Below are positions 27,291 to 36,623 of a stretch of 64,000 bases of DNA, one piece after another. The stretch's first letter is position 1; the number at the start of each line of letters is the position of its first letter. The translations under genes and the position numbers were made by a program. Source of the DNA: JAGPCK01 sp964535575 (GTDB taxonomy: Bacteria; Bacteroidota; Bacteroidia; UKL13-3); contig CAZHTC010000008.1 in NCBI GenBank assembly GCA_964535575.1, positions 62,001-126,000 on the forward strand. Reading direction: 5' to 3'. The notes beneath the pieces are model-generated. The model did not search any database and was not told the origin of the DNA. It saw nothing but the letters and a program-made list of their open reading frames with translations.

Positions 27291-28087
27291 TGAAAATCGG
27301 GCAAAAATTTTTTCAGGCCGCTTCTTTTTGTAAACACCTTTTTTCCCGAACACATGTGCAGGTGCTGCACTCGCCTTTTGTGTATGAATTGTACACCAAA
27401 TGCATTTTACAAGAGAAACTGATTCCGGAATTTGACCGGATTGAAAAAAGAAGGCACTGGTTAATTAGTATGCCGGTACCACTTACATTTACCGATGCCG
27501 GAGCAGGTTCATCTGTTACCAATAAAACCGTAAGATCTATTGCCCGGTACAGTCTTAAACCAGCCCGTCAGGCCCGCTTGCTTTATCGACTCGTAACCTT
27601 TCTTAAGCCCCGTGAGGTAGTGGAATTAGGTACCTGCTTTGGAATAACCACCTCTTATCTCACGTTGGGAGGAAAACAAATTCCGGGTTTCAAAATGACC
27701 ACCTTTGAGGGAATTGAAAAAATTGCTGCCATTGCTCAGGAAACCTTTGAGCAACTTGAACTGGCAGATAAAATACAATTTAAAAAAGGGTTGTTTGATC
27801 AGGTGCTTCCCTCCTTTCTGGCGCAATTGAATCAAGTGGATTTTGCATTTATTGACGGCAATCATCAGTACCTGCCAACCATCAATTATTTTGAGTTACT
27901 CGCACAAAAAAGCACCAATGAAACTGTTTTAATTTTTGATGATATTCACTGGTCGCCCGAAATGGAAAAAGCCTGGGAGTTTATTAAAAAGGATGCGAGA
28001 GTTACCGTTACCATCGACCTGTATTACTTAGGTCTTGTGTTCTTCCGGAAAGAGCAGGCAAAAGAACATTTCTGCCTGAAGTTTTAG
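27290..28087 (+). CDS. Class I SAM-dependent methyltransferase
   Basis: A 265 residue soluble protein. SAM motif I is VVELGTCFGITTSYL (around 111-125), followed by FAFIDGNHQYLPTINYFE and LIFDDIHWSPEMEKAW, the pattern of O-methyltransferase family 24-like enzymes with metal-binding Asp residues. The substrate is unknown. It shares a TGATG junction with the DUF349 gene, so both proteins are made together. Confidence 0.82.
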   Translation: MKIGQKFFQAASFCKHLFSRTHVQVLHSPFVYELYTKCILQEKLIPEFDRIEKRRHWLISMPVPLTFTDAGAGSSVTNKTVRSIARYSLKPARQARLLYRLVTFLKPREVVELGTCFGITTSYLTLGGKQIPGFKMTTFEGIEKIAAIAQETFEQLELADKIQFKKGLFDQVLPSFLAQLNQVDFAFIDGNHQYLPTINYFELLAQKSTNETVLIFDDIHWSPEMEKAWEFIKKDARVTVTIDLYYLGLVFFRKEQAKEHFCLKF

Positions 28088-28093
28088 TAAAAA

Positions 28094-29788
28094 TTACTTG
28101 GTGAATTCGGCCTTAAACGCATGCGGCCCGAACAATACATATAAGGTGTAATTTCCGGATTTCAGTTTTTTGTATCCTTTTAACACGTAACGCTCGGTTT
28201 GGCCTTTACGCATGGCATACTTTGCGCTTACTTTTTTCTTTCCGTTTGGCGCGGCAATAATCAATTTCAAATCATTATCGGTTTCGGCATGAAAAGTAAC
28301 TGTGATAAAAGGAGAATTAACCGGTACCGAGATATCTACCAGCTGATCCTGATTTAATCTGTAGGCCGTGTCTCCTCCCAAAATTTTATTGGCAAGTACC
28401 ATATCCGGTATTCCATAGCCTAACTGATTATTGGGAACGGGATAATTGCTTCCACTCATTTTAAGGGCATCCATTACCTGTGCCGGTGTTTTTGAGCGGT
28501 TGGCCTGAACCAAACAAGCCAGCATACCCGCAAAAACCGGAGTTGAAAAGGATGTTCCGCTTGCTTTCATGTACATGCCATAAGGGGTATACACAGTGGC
28601 CAATTCGCCCATTGCTGCTAGTGTAGGTTTTATCCGTTTGTCAGCAGTTGGGCCAATAGAACTGAAATCCGATTTTTCGCCTTTTGCATTTACCGAACCA
28701 AGGGTGATAATCGAGTTGGCATCGGCCGGGGCTCCTATATATTTCCATTTATTATCGCCTTCGTTTCCGGCACTGTTGCACACCAAAATGCCTTTAGCTA
28801 CTGCCAGGTCGGCCCCCAGAGTAATAAAAGTTGTTTTACCATTTAAATCGGTATACACATGCCCCATGCTTTTATCATCAAACTGCGTGTACCCTACTGA
28901 CGAGGTAATGATATCTGCTCCTGCGCTGTCGGCAAATTCGGCTGCACATACCCAGTTAATTTCTTCAACCGGAAATTCGGTGGCCGCATCTTCCGAACGA
29001 AGTAATAGATACGAGGCAAACGGAGCAGTTCCCACCATTTTACCAGGTTCATAGGCAGCCATACACGATAACACTTCAAGGCCGTGGTCATCATCGTCAA
29101 ACACGGTATCATTTCCTTCTACAAAATCATAGGTGGCAATCAAACCTTTTTTTACCACAATACGCAGGGCTGGCAACTCATCTAAATTGCTAAACCCTGC
29201 ATCAATGCAGGCTATTCTAACATCCGACCCATTAAAGCCCGCCTTATGTAATTTATCGCCATTGCACATGGCAATCTGGTTAAAGGCAGTTCCATAATAA
29301 CTTTTGCCAAACTGGTCTTCCAGCACCACAGGCTTTGGTTCGTATTTATAAACCGGAGGCTGGATTAACGAATCGGGGATTATATTCAGTAAATTAAAAA
29401 TGGCCTGCAGTTTTTCATATCCTACCAGTTTCACTTCCTTCACAAAAGGCAATTTTTTAATTTCAGCAAGAGCTGCCGTGTCTTTTAAATGGATGGTAAC
29501 TCCGTTAAGCCACCTGCTGTGGTTGCGTACTTCCACCCCCTCAAGTCCGGCAAGTTTATCAATGTAGTTGTAGTTTACAGGAAGGTCGGTTGAGTCAAGA
29601 GTAATATTAAATCTGGTTCTTCTGTCAAGTGCCCTGTAGGATAAAAATTCTTTAGGACGTTCGAAACTATAAGGAGAATCTTTTTTGTCAGTAAAACCCA
29701 CCCAGTATTTATATTCCGAAATTACCTGCCCTTTTGCCCCGGCAAAAAATGCCATACAAGAAAGAAGCAGAATCATTTTTTTTGTCAT
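28094..29788 (-). CDS. Secreted S8 family serine peptidase (subtilase)
   Basis: A 564 residue exported protease: signal peptide ending near AKGQ, an inhibitor-like prodomain region, then the triad Asp196 (IACIDAGF), His235 (DDDDHGLEVLS) and Ser413 (GTSFSTPVFAG), with the oxyanion Asn in NSAGNEG. The His motif is HGLEV instead of HGTHV, as in other Bacteroidota subtilases. A C-terminal ~90 residue beta domain follows (SPFITVTFHAETDNDLKLII); it is not a recognisable T9SS sorting domain, so export beyond the outer membrane is not shown. Third gene of the mnmA operon. Confidence 0.9.
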   Translation of the reverse strand: MTKKMILLLSCMAFFAGAKGQVISEYKYWVGFTDKKDSPYSFERPKEFLSYRALDRRTRFNITLDSTDLPVNYNYIDKLAGLEGVEVRNHSRWLNGVTIHLKDTAALAEIKKLPFVKEVKLVGYEKLQAIFNLLNIIPDSLIQPPVYKYEPKPVVLEDQFGKSYYGTAFNQIAMCNGDKLHKAGFNGSDVRIACIDAGFSNLDELPALRIVVKKGLIATYDFVEGNDTVFDDDDHGLEVLSCMAAYEPGKMVGTAPFASYLLLRSEDAATEFPVEEINWVCAAEFADSAGADIITSSVGYTQFDDKSMGHVYTDLNGKTTFITLGADLAVAKGILVCNSAGNEGDNKWKYIGAPADANSIITLGSVNAKGEKSDFSSIGPTADKRIKPTLAAMGELATVYTPYGMYMKASGTSFSTPVFAGMLACLVQANRSKTPAQVMDALKMSGSNYPVPNNQLGYGIPDMVLANKILGGDTAYRLNQDQLVDISVPVNSPFITVTFHAETDNDLKLIIAAPNGKKKVSAKYAMRKGQTERYVLKGYKKLKSGNYTLYVLFGPHAFKAEFTK

Positions 29789-29794
29789 CAGAAA

Positions 29795-30481
29795 TTATTT
29801 AATGTAAGCACTCAGTTTGTATCGCAACCTCAACCCGTTTATTTTCGGTTGGCCTCCACGGTCAAATTGGGTATTCAGCGAATCGTATTGGCTATATACC
29901 ATTCCAATATAGGGGGCATAGATTCTGTTTTTTTCCATGAGCTCAATCAGATTCGAATCACTTTGCTCCACCACAGTAATGGTATTCACAAAAAGTTCGT
30001 TCAACCCCTGATAGGATGAGCCAATATTGTCGTAATAAAATTCAGGCTTATCGGTATGTGTGGTGTAAGCATACCCGTTCCAGCTTGTGGAATTATTTAC
30101 CGGAAAAATTAACCGGATAATTTTTTCATTTTGCTGGGTAACCTCAGCTGTAAAAGTAGTTAAAGTAGAAAATCCTGCATGATAAAACTCCCAAGCATCG
30201 GTGTCGTGCTGCCGGTAATACCATTCAATGCGCTGATTGATTTTACCATCTATTCCGCTGAATGTATCGGCAATAATTTCCTTGCATTGATAGGTAAATG
30301 TATCAACGGTTCCATTAAAATCATCATACACAATGGAATCTATTTCGTAAATTAACTGGTGCCCTATGTTAACCGGAAAATATTCATATCCGGCTGCATA
30401 ATTCCCTTTATCGGGCTCTGTTTTTTTACAGGCCGACAAAAGAAAAAGTACACAAATAAGATAATTTATTTTTCGCATCAA
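29795..30481 (-). CDS. Hypothetical lipoprotein
   Basis: A 228 residue protein with lipobox LSAC (Cys18) followed by KK. The mature part is rich in Tyr, Thr and Asp (YEYFPVNIGHQLIYEIDSI, near the start) and resembles uncharacterised Bacteroidota lipoproteins with a beta-sandwich look. Four base overlap with the end of mnmA upstream and 6 bases to the subtilase gene, so it is in the same operon. Function unknown. Confidence 0.75.
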   Translation of the reverse strand: MMRKINYLICVLFLLSACKKTEPDKGNYAAGYEYFPVNIGHQLIYEIDSIVYDDFNGTVDTFTYQCKEIIADTFSGIDGKINQRIEWYYRQHDTDAWEFYHAGFSTLTTFTAEVTQQNEKIIRLIFPVNNSTSWNGYAYTTHTDKPEFYYDNIGSSYQGLNELFVNTITVVEQSDSNLIELMEKNRIYAPYIGMVYSQYDSLNTQFDRGGQPKINGLRLRYKLSAYIK

Positions 30482-31587
30482 TTGGCTTGTATCTGAAAAC
30501 CCGATTCAATCCATCCGCCTCCAATTAAATCATTTTCTTCGTAAAAAACTGCACTTTGCCCCGGAGCAATAGCTTTTACCTCGCTGTGAAACTCTATTTT
30601 CATGCGGTTTCCTTCCTGTGTGATGGTACTTAAACTACCTGCATCCTTATAGCGAATTTTTGTTAAGGCCTCCATGGGCTCGGTAAGGGAAGCATATTTT
30701 ACCATATTCAACCCGCGCACCCACATGCCGTTTCTGTTCAAATCTTCAATTTTGCCAAGCACCACGGTATTGGTTTCAGGTTTAATCTCTACCACAAACA
30801 AGGGCTCTCCCACTGCAATTTCCAATCCTTTACGCTGCCCTACAGTATAAAACGGATATCCTTTGTGTTTGCCAATAATGCGGCCATCAGTGAGTACAAA
30901 ATTCCCACCGTCAACACGTGCCTCCAGGCCGGGGTCTCTGCGTTTTAAAAAGCCCCGGTAATCATTATCAGGAACAAAACAAATTTCGTAACTCTCACTT
31001 TTTTTAGCCAATTCGGTAAAGCCCATATCAATGGCCATTTGTTTAATTTCGGGCTTGCGGTACTGTCCCATAGGGAAACGGGTTTTTGCCAGACTTGCCT
31101 GACTAAGCCCCCACAACACATAACTTTGATCCTTGTTTTCGTCCTTGCCTTTTGAAATCACATACCGGTTGTTTTCCTGCCTCACATTGGCATAATGGCC
31201 TGTAGCAATAAATTCACAATCCAGCATATTGGCCCGTTTTAAAAGTGCTTCCCATTTGATATGGGTATTGCAGAGCACACATGGATTGGGTGTGCGTCCG
31301 GCTATATACTCGTCAACAAAATTGTTTATCACAAAATCGCCAAACTCTTCGCGGATATCAAGAATCATGTGGTGAATGCCATATTGCACGGCAATGGTAC
31401 GGGCATCGTTAATTGAATCAAGACTGCAGCAACCGGTTTCTTTTTTGCTGCCTCCCGAAGTTTCATAGTCCCATGTTTTCATGGTAATTCCTACCACTTC
31501 ATACCCCTCTTCGGCCAGCATTACGGCAGTTACCGTGCTGTCGATACCGCCACTCATAGCCACTAATATTTTACCGTGTTTGCTCAT
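30478..31587 (-). CDS. mnmA: tRNA-specific 2-thiouridylase
   Basis: A 369 residue enzyme that installs the 2-thio group on the wobble uridine of tRNA-Lys, -Glu and -Gln. The PP-loop motif is SGGIDS (12-17); the two sulfur-relay cysteines are in NPCVLCN and YEICFVPD, followed by YTVGQRKGL. All motifs are complete. It leads an operon with a lipoprotein and the subtilase, an unexpected pairing. Confidence 0.96.
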   Translation of the reverse strand: MSKHGKILVAMSGGIDSTVTAVMLAEEGYEVVGITMKTWDYETSGGSKKETGCCSLDSINDARTIAVQYGIHHMILDIREEFGDFVINNFVDEYIAGRTPNPCVLCNTHIKWEALLKRANMLDCEFIATGHYANVRQENNRYVISKGKDENKDQSYVLWGLSQASLAKTRFPMGQYRKPEIKQMAIDMGFTELAKKSESYEICFVPDNDYRGFLKRRDPGLEARVDGGNFVLTDGRIIGKHKGYPFYTVGQRKGLEIAVGEPLFVVEIKPETNTVVLGKIEDLNRNGMWVRGLNMVKYASLTEPMEALTKIRYKDAGSLSTITQEGNRMKIEFHSEVKAIAPGQSAVFYEENDLIGGGWIESGFQIQAN

Positions 31588-31598
31588 GATTAATGGCG

Positions 31599-31606
31599 CA
31601 AAGATA
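31599..31606 (-). promoter_or_regulatory. -7 element for mnmA
   Basis: TATCTTTG on the minus strand, 11 bases before the ATG at 31587. The rest of the gap to 31712 shows no other clear signal. Confidence 0.45.
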
Positions 31607-31712
31607 ACCCGAAATACCGAGAGTGTAGAATGGTTTTAAATAAGATTAAACTTCAGGGACTTTAAACCTTATAGCGTTTATGATATCCTACCCGCAATAA
31701 ATTCAGAAGAAT

Positions 31713-32123
31713 ATGAAAAATAAAATGCTAAAATGCCTGTTACTGATTTTGATGGGCGGAAGTATGTTGAGTACAAAAGCACAACACGACAGTTTACCTG
31801 CCGAAAAAATGGCTTACCGGTTAAAGAATCACCTTAACCTGAGCGATGACCAAACCTTAAAGATTAAAGAAATTTACAAGGTGCAGGGTCAAAAAATGAA
31901 GGCTGTAAAACAATCAACCGACAGTGCCGATGTGAAACGGGCTACCATGAAACAATTGCGTGCAGATACCGACAGACAGGTGATGGCAGTACTTACCCCC
32001 GAACAGCAAAAACAGTATGCAGCCGTAAAAGAAAAAGTGCGCGACAACCGCAGGCAAAAAATACAACAACACCGAAACGGAAAGGCTCCGGCCAAAACGG
32101 CCCCTGACGAAGATGATTTTTAA
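31713..32123 (+). CDS. Small exported Spy/CpxP-like protein
   Basis: A 136 residue protein with a signal peptide (ending LSTKAQ). The helical mature part (LSDDQTLKIKEIYKVQGQKMK ... VLTPEQQKQYAAVKEKV) carries the LTxEQ pattern of the Spy/CpxP-type or DUF4890-type periplasmic proteins, which act as chaperones or stress sensors in other bacteria. The C-terminus is basic then acidic. A terminator follows 25 bases after the stop. Confidence 0.7.
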   Translation: MKNKMLKCLLLILMGGSMLSTKAQHDSLPAEKMAYRLKNHLNLSDDQTLKIKEIYKVQGQKMKAVKQSTDSADVKRATMKQLRADTDRQVMAVLTPEQQKQYAAVKEKVRDNRRQKIQQHRNGKAPAKTAPDEDDF

Positions 32124-32148
32124 GAAATACGATTGAACCTTGCAACTG

Positions 32149-32168
32149 AACCCGCTTTTTGGCGGGTT
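32149..32168. terminator. Hairpin terminator between convergent genes
   Basis: AACCCGC (32149-32155) pairs with GCGGGTT (32162-32168) over a 6 base loop; TAGTTTTTT follows. It overlaps the stop of the flippase-like gene from the other side. Confidence 0.7.
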
Positions 32169-33151
32169 TAGTTTTTTAATTCCTGTAGGCTCATCAAAAG
32201 GTAACAAATTAAACCCATGATGCACGAAAAAATTGCCTGTGCCCCATGAATGATAATGGCTAATGCAAATGCTACGGGCTCTGTTACTCCGTAAAGCATA
32301 AAAGCCGGAGTTACCAGCGAATGATACACACCCATTCCGCCTCCCTGCACCGGAATGGAGCGGCCAATGGAACCCGTAACCATCACCACAAATGCAGCCA
32401 GCGGCCCGATAAAAGCACTTTGGGGAAATGAAAAGGTCCACAGGTAAGTCATTAAAAAATAACAGGACCATATGCCCAGCGTGTAAAAAACAAAATGCCG
32501 AAACGGATTAACCTTTTTAATACTTAACAACCCTTTCAAAAAAGAATAAAGCCAGTGATGTACTTTATCCGATTGAAAAAACCTGCGCACCAACAGCCCG
32601 AAAATAAATAGCAGCACCAATACAATGGCTACCATCCACCAGGCTTTTGCCGTTATTCCTGCTCTGCCTGTGAGGGGCAGCCAGATAAAGGTTTGTATGA
32701 AATGCCATAACCTGTCAAACTGCAGCAGTAAGGCCGCCATGCAGGCAATAAAAAGCATGATAATATCAACTACTCGCTCGGTAACCACGGCACCCAACGT
32801 TAATTCAAAAGGTGTTTTTTCTTTACGCCATATAATTAAACTGCGGGTAACCTCACCAACGCGGGGCAATGCATAATTTACCGTGTAGCCGATACTAAGT
32901 GCAATTAATCCGTTTACAAACGAAGATGGATTTCCACCGGCTTTCATTAACATACGCCAGCGTTGCACCCTAAAGAAATAGCTTAGAAAAGAAACTATAA
33001 TTACCGGAATTATATTCCAATATTCTCCCTGTTTAATGGTTTCAATTGCCTGCGAGATATCAAATTTTTGAGCGACCCAATAAAACAGTCCTCCACCTAT
33101 TGCAATAAAAAACACCGGACTTGCCCAACCATATTTTTTTTTGCCGTTCAT
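32168..33151 (-). CDS. Flippase-like / lysylphosphatidylglycerol synthase transmembrane region protein
   Basis: A 327 residue integral membrane protein with about eight hydrophobic segments. SYFFRVQRWRMLM followed by SIGYTVNYALPRVGEVTRSLIIW is the UPF0104 (flippase-like, MprF N-terminal-like) signature. It probably moves or modifies a lipid in the inner membrane; no soluble catalytic domain is fused. The alpha/beta hydrolase gene upstream overlaps it by four bases, so the two may act on the same lipid. Confidence 0.87.
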   Translation of the reverse strand: MNGKKKYGWASPVFFIAIGGGLFYWVAQKFDISQAIETIKQGEYWNIIPVIIVSFLSYFFRVQRWRMLMKAGGNPSSFVNGLIALSIGYTVNYALPRVGEVTRSLIIWRKEKTPFELTLGAVVTERVVDIIMLFIACMAALLLQFDRLWHFIQTFIWLPLTGRAGITAKAWWMVAIVLVLLFIFGLLVRRFFQSDKVHHWLYSFLKGLLSIKKVNPFRHFVFYTLGIWSCYFLMTYLWTFSFPQSAFIGPLAAFVVMVTGSIGRSIPVQGGGMGVYHSLVTPAFMLYGVTEPVAFALAIIIHGAQAIFSCIMGLICYLLMSLQELKN

Positions 33152-33978
33152 TTCAGTAAAAAATCATTTACCAACTGATTAAAGGTATCTGCTTTTTCCC
33201 ACTGAACAAAATGCCCGCAGTTTGGTAAAAGGTGTAGTGTACCTTGTTTAAGCTGAGCGGTTCCCAATCTGGCTACTTTTTCGGTAGTGGCGTGATGAAT
33301 CAGTTTATTGGGTATAAGTTTATCCTTTTCCCCGAATATGACTAATACAGGGCAATCAATTTGAGGAAGAAAATCATATACCTGCTCATTCATCATTCCG
33401 TTAATGGAGCCCGTAACCATGGCACGGTAGTAACTTAATTTCCCTGAAAATAATTGCTCCTTAAGGTCGTTAATCATTCCTTCTGCTTCATCCGGAATTA
33501 CCGAAAATCCATCACGTATAGTTGAGGCCAGATGGTATTCATCGGCATAAACAAAATTTCCCAGCATCATCATCTGATTAAAGAGCAATTTATCGTGAGT
33601 GGTAAAAAACTCAAATCCTGCGGGAGCAGCTAAAATCAGTTTCTTTACCAATTGAGGATAACGCAGGGCAATAATCTGGGCAATTTGTCCTCCCATTGAA
33701 TGGCCACACAGGTAAACTTCGCTGAGTCCGAGTTTTTGAATAAACTGCACCACCGATTCGGCATAAAAAAACATGCTGAATGGAAAATCTCCTTTGGAAG
33801 ATTTCCCATTACCGGGAAGATCAATAGCTATGCACCTGTAATTCTTACTTAGTACGTCTATATTTTTTCGCCATATACTTCCATAACTCGCAAGCCCATG
33901 AATAAAAATAAGAGTATCTCCTTTTCCCGTATCTGTGTAGGCAATGGCTATCTGGTCATTAATGTTCAGGTGTTTCAT
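33148..33978 (-). CDS. Alpha/beta fold hydrolase
   Basis: A 276 residue hydrolase: oxyanion HG in FIHGLASYGSIW, nucleophile elbow CGHSMGGQ (Ser in the 90s), Asp in VIFGEKDKLIP and His in PNCGHFVQWEK, all as in MhpC/esterase-like proteins. No signal peptide. Substrate unknown. Four base overlap with the flippase-like gene. Confidence 0.88.
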   Translation of the reverse strand: MKHLNINDQIAIAYTDTGKGDTLIFIHGLASYGSIWRKNIDVLSKNYRCIAIDLPGNGKSSKGDFPFSMFFYAESVVQFIQKLGLSEVYLCGHSMGGQIAQIIALRYPQLVKKLILAAPAGFEFFTTHDKLLFNQMMMLGNFVYADEYHLASTIRDGFSVIPDEAEGMINDLKEQLFSGKLSYYRAMVTGSINGMMNEQVYDFLPQIDCPVLVIFGEKDKLIPNKLIHHATTEKVARLGTAQLKQGTLHLLPNCGHFVQWEKADTFNQLVNDFLLK

Positions 33979-34027
33979 TAAAAAGTTTTTGAATCATATG
34001 GTTGCGGGAAAGGGATGAAATTTAAGT

Positions 34028-35251
34028 TCAAAACCACACTCCTATTCCGGTAATTATTTCCCAGCGCTGATGACTTGATCTGCCGTTGAGTAAAAAAATA
34101 TCTTCATCACTAGTGGTTTGTAAATAGCGGCCTTCTATCCTGAAATAAGAATTTATTATGGGTTTTACTTCCATTCCGGCAGTTATTCCAAGCAAATTAA
34201 TGCCTACCAATTGGTGGTGTCCGTTTTGCACAGGTCCGGTTAAAATTTCATCCGGGTCATAAAAATACTCTACACGGGAATAAACGGCTTGTTTGGGCGT
34301 GATTTTTAATTTCACCGCAAGCAACGCACTATACATAATAGCCGATTGCGTTGAATCGCTGAGTTTGGTGTGCTGTTGGGTTCCAAAATTAGCTTCTGCA
34401 CCCAAGTCAATTCGTTTTGATTTATACACAAGGTAAAGGTTATTATATATTCGGGGCTGTTTAAGCGTAGCATATACAGGCGACTCATCGCAATGAATGG
34501 TATTAAAAGTAATACTGAGTTTCGGACTGAACTCATACAAGGCAGCCAGCCCGAATGCCTTGTTTTTATTTGTTTCATGAAAAGTATTAAAACTGTTAAA
34601 AACATTTGCCTGAAGCGTAAGTTTTGAGGATGCATTCCAGGTGAGCTTGGCACCGCTCAGAAAATACGGTTCGTAGTACGTGGTGGTAGCAACGCTGTAG
34701 GTAATATTTTCACGGGGTTGTATGGACTCAAGGCCTATATGGGTTCTGAAAAGCCCGGCATCAACCCACAGTTTTTTAGCTATACGCATTCCTATATTGG
34801 CTTCCTGAATAAGGTTGTATTCATTTGACCAGGCGCAATGCGGAATATCTCCGTAATGAAAAGTAAAAATACCTCGTACATTCCGCGAAGTGTAGGCTGC
34901 CGAAAGTTGCACAATATTCAGCGAGAAAGTTTCTGTTTTAGGTGCCGAGGTAGGAAATTTCTGAAATCCGGTTGCGTTAGAGGTATCTGAATATACTCCA
35001 TAATAGCAACTGATGTATCCGCTTAATGAAATGGTACCGGTGCTGTCGTATTTATCAGAGGGTGGCTGAGCGATGCGGGTTCCGGTGAAGGTGAGGTTTT
35101 GCTGATGTTTATGAACTATTTCCCAATCAATGGCTTTTCCGCGATTTATAAAAACGGTGTCCTTATAAAAGATGAGCACACTATCCTTTTGAGCCAATGC
35201 ATTGCCCCAGATTAAACTTAATAAAATAAAAAGCCCTAAACCTGTCCTCAT
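34028..35251 (-). CDS. Outer membrane beta-barrel porin (OmpL/BBP2-like)
   Basis: A 407 residue outer membrane protein with a signal peptide (MRTGLGLFILLSLIWGNALAQ). The mature part is a run of amphipathic beta strands ending in an aromatic residue (ITGIGVWF), as the Bam machinery needs. The segment GIFTFHYGDIPHCAWSNEYNLIQEANIGMR is like the core of the putative beta-barrel porin-2 family. The start was placed 15 codons into the longest frame where the signal peptide begins. Substrate unknown. Confidence 0.8.
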   Translation of the reverse strand: MRTGLGLFILLSLIWGNALAQKDSVLIFYKDTVFINRGKAIDWEIVHKHQQNLTFTGTRIAQPPSDKYDSTGTISLSGYISCYYGVYSDTSNATGFQKFPTSAPKTETFSLNIVQLSAAYTSRNVRGIFTFHYGDIPHCAWSNEYNLIQEANIGMRIAKKLWVDAGLFRTHIGLESIQPRENITYSVATTTYYEPYFLSGAKLTWNASSKLTLQANVFNSFNTFHETNKNKAFGLAALYEFSPKLSITFNTIHCDESPVYATLKQPRIYNNLYLVYKSKRIDLGAEANFGTQQHTKLSDSTQSAIMYSALLAVKLKITPKQAVYSRVEYFYDPDEILTGPVQNGHHQLVGINLLGITAGMEVKPIINSYFRIEGRYLQTTSDEDIFLLNGRSSHQRWEIITGIGVWF

Positions 35252-35404
35252 TTTTATGAAGTGCAAGAAAACATAATAATCAGAATTATAAAACAATTAA
35301 TTCAATCGGATAATCTGAAAAGAACCATATTATGGTATGTTCAGTATTTAAGTTTCAGATTTTGGATTTCAGTAACCCACTCAGATAGTAAGGCTACTTT
35401 TATA

Positions 35405-35447
35405 AACAAAGAGGTCTCTTTCATTTTCAGAAAGAGACCTCTTTGTT
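35405..35447. terminator. Long perfect hairpin (likely bidirectional terminator)
   Basis: 18 bp perfect stem (35405-35422 with 35430-35447) around GAGGTCTC/GAGACCTC, 7 base loop, ATCATTTTTTA after it. It lies between the porin start region and the end of phaC, ending phaC on the minus strand. The rest of the 212 base gap shows no other clear feature. Confidence 0.8.
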
Positions 35448-35463
35448 ATCATTTTTTATAGTT

Positions 35464-36516
35464 CTATGATCTGTCCATAATCCATTTGGCAACAGCTGGT
35501 CCTAATTCTTTCTGAGATTTAGAACCAACAAATACGCCAATATGCCCGCCTTTAAACGGATAAGAAGTTTTATCCTTCGACCCTATTTTATCCATAATGG
35601 GTAAAGTAGATGTATTCGGGATAATATTATCTTCAGTAGCGTACACGTTGAGGTAAGGAACGGTCATATTTTTCAAATCCACTTTTTGACCAGCCAACTC
35701 CATCTCTCCTTTAATAAGTTTATTATCTCTGAAAAGGTCCTTAATGTACTTTCTGAACATTTCTCCAGCAATATTCGGAAGATCGGATTTCCATTTTTCC
35801 ATACGCAAAAAGGAAAGTAGTTTTTCCTCATCCTCTAATGAGTCCATTACACCAAGGTATTTACTAATATTCATGCTTGGTTTTAAGAAACCAAAACCCT
35901 GATCGAGCATAGAACCCGGAATGGTTCCGATACTATCCACCATCGCATCTACGTCAATATCTTTTGTCCAGCGGTAAAGCATACACTCATTTCCTTTGAA
36001 ATCAAACGGAGCCACAAAAGTGGTGAGGGTATTGAATTTTTCAGGTTTCAAAGAAGCGTAAATCATACTAAATGTTCCACCCTGACAAATGGCAAGCATG
36101 TTAATTTTAGGTGCCTTATTGGCTTTACGAACGTAATCCACCGCATCATCCAGATACCCCAGAATATAATCTTCCATGGTGAGATAACGATCCTGTTTAC
36201 CAGGATATCCCCAGTCAAGAATATACACGTCCAGTCCTTCATCAAGCAACTTTTTCATTAAGCTGCGGTCAGGTTGAATATCTAGCACATCCTGCCGGTT
36301 AATCATGGCAAATGAAACGAGGCAGGGAATTTTACATTTTGCCGCAGTTTCGCGGTTGTAATGATATACTTTCACGTGGTCACGCTGCCACACCAATGTT
36401 TTGGGCGTGGTAGCTACTTCCACATCTTTTATACGCTGTAATGTTTCATACCCTTTCACCAGTTTTTCGCTTGCTTTGGTAAACTCAGTCATTACTTCTT
36501 TTACATTTACATTCAT
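35464..36516 (-). CDS. phaC: Class III polyhydroxyalkanoate synthase, catalytic subunit
   Basis: A 350 residue PHA synthase, the class III length. It polymerises (R)-3-hydroxyacyl-CoA at granule surfaces with PhaE as partner. The triad is Cys144 in AICQGGTF, Asp296 in ATEDNIIP and His325 in KGGHIGVF; DWGYPG and FVAPFDF are family hallmarks. The lipase-like box starts with Ala instead of the usual Gly (A-x-C-x-G). phaE lies 107 bases upstream on the same strand with a hairpin between them. Confidence 0.93.
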   Translation of the reverse strand: MNVNVKEVMTEFTKASEKLVKGYETLQRIKDVEVATTPKTLVWQRDHVKVYHYNRETAAKCKIPCLVSFAMINRQDVLDIQPDRSLMKKLLDEGLDVYILDWGYPGKQDRYLTMEDYILGYLDDAVDYVRKANKAPKINMLAICQGGTFSMIYASLKPEKFNTLTTFVAPFDFKGNECMLYRWTKDIDVDAMVDSIGTIPGSMLDQGFGFLKPSMNISKYLGVMDSLEDEEKLLSFLRMEKWKSDLPNIAGEMFRKYIKDLFRDNKLIKGEMELAGQKVDLKNMTVPYLNVYATEDNIIPNTSTLPIMDKIGSKDKTSYPFKGGHIGVFVGSKSQKELGPAVAKWIMDRS

Positions 36517-36559
36517 ATTTTACGGTTTGATTTAATTGAAACGAATTTAAGGAAGTTTG

Positions 36560-36597
36560 AAAAAAAACAGCCACAAACTCAAAAGAATCTGCGGCTG
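36560..36597 (-). terminator. Terminator or attenuator between phaE and phaC
   Basis: On the minus strand CAGCCGCA (36590-36597) pairs with TGTGGCTG (36568-36575, one G-U), then eight T (36560-36567). It should reduce transcription from phaE into phaC. Confidence 0.65.
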
Positions 36598-36623
36598 CTT
36601 ACTATTAAACCTATTAATTCAAC

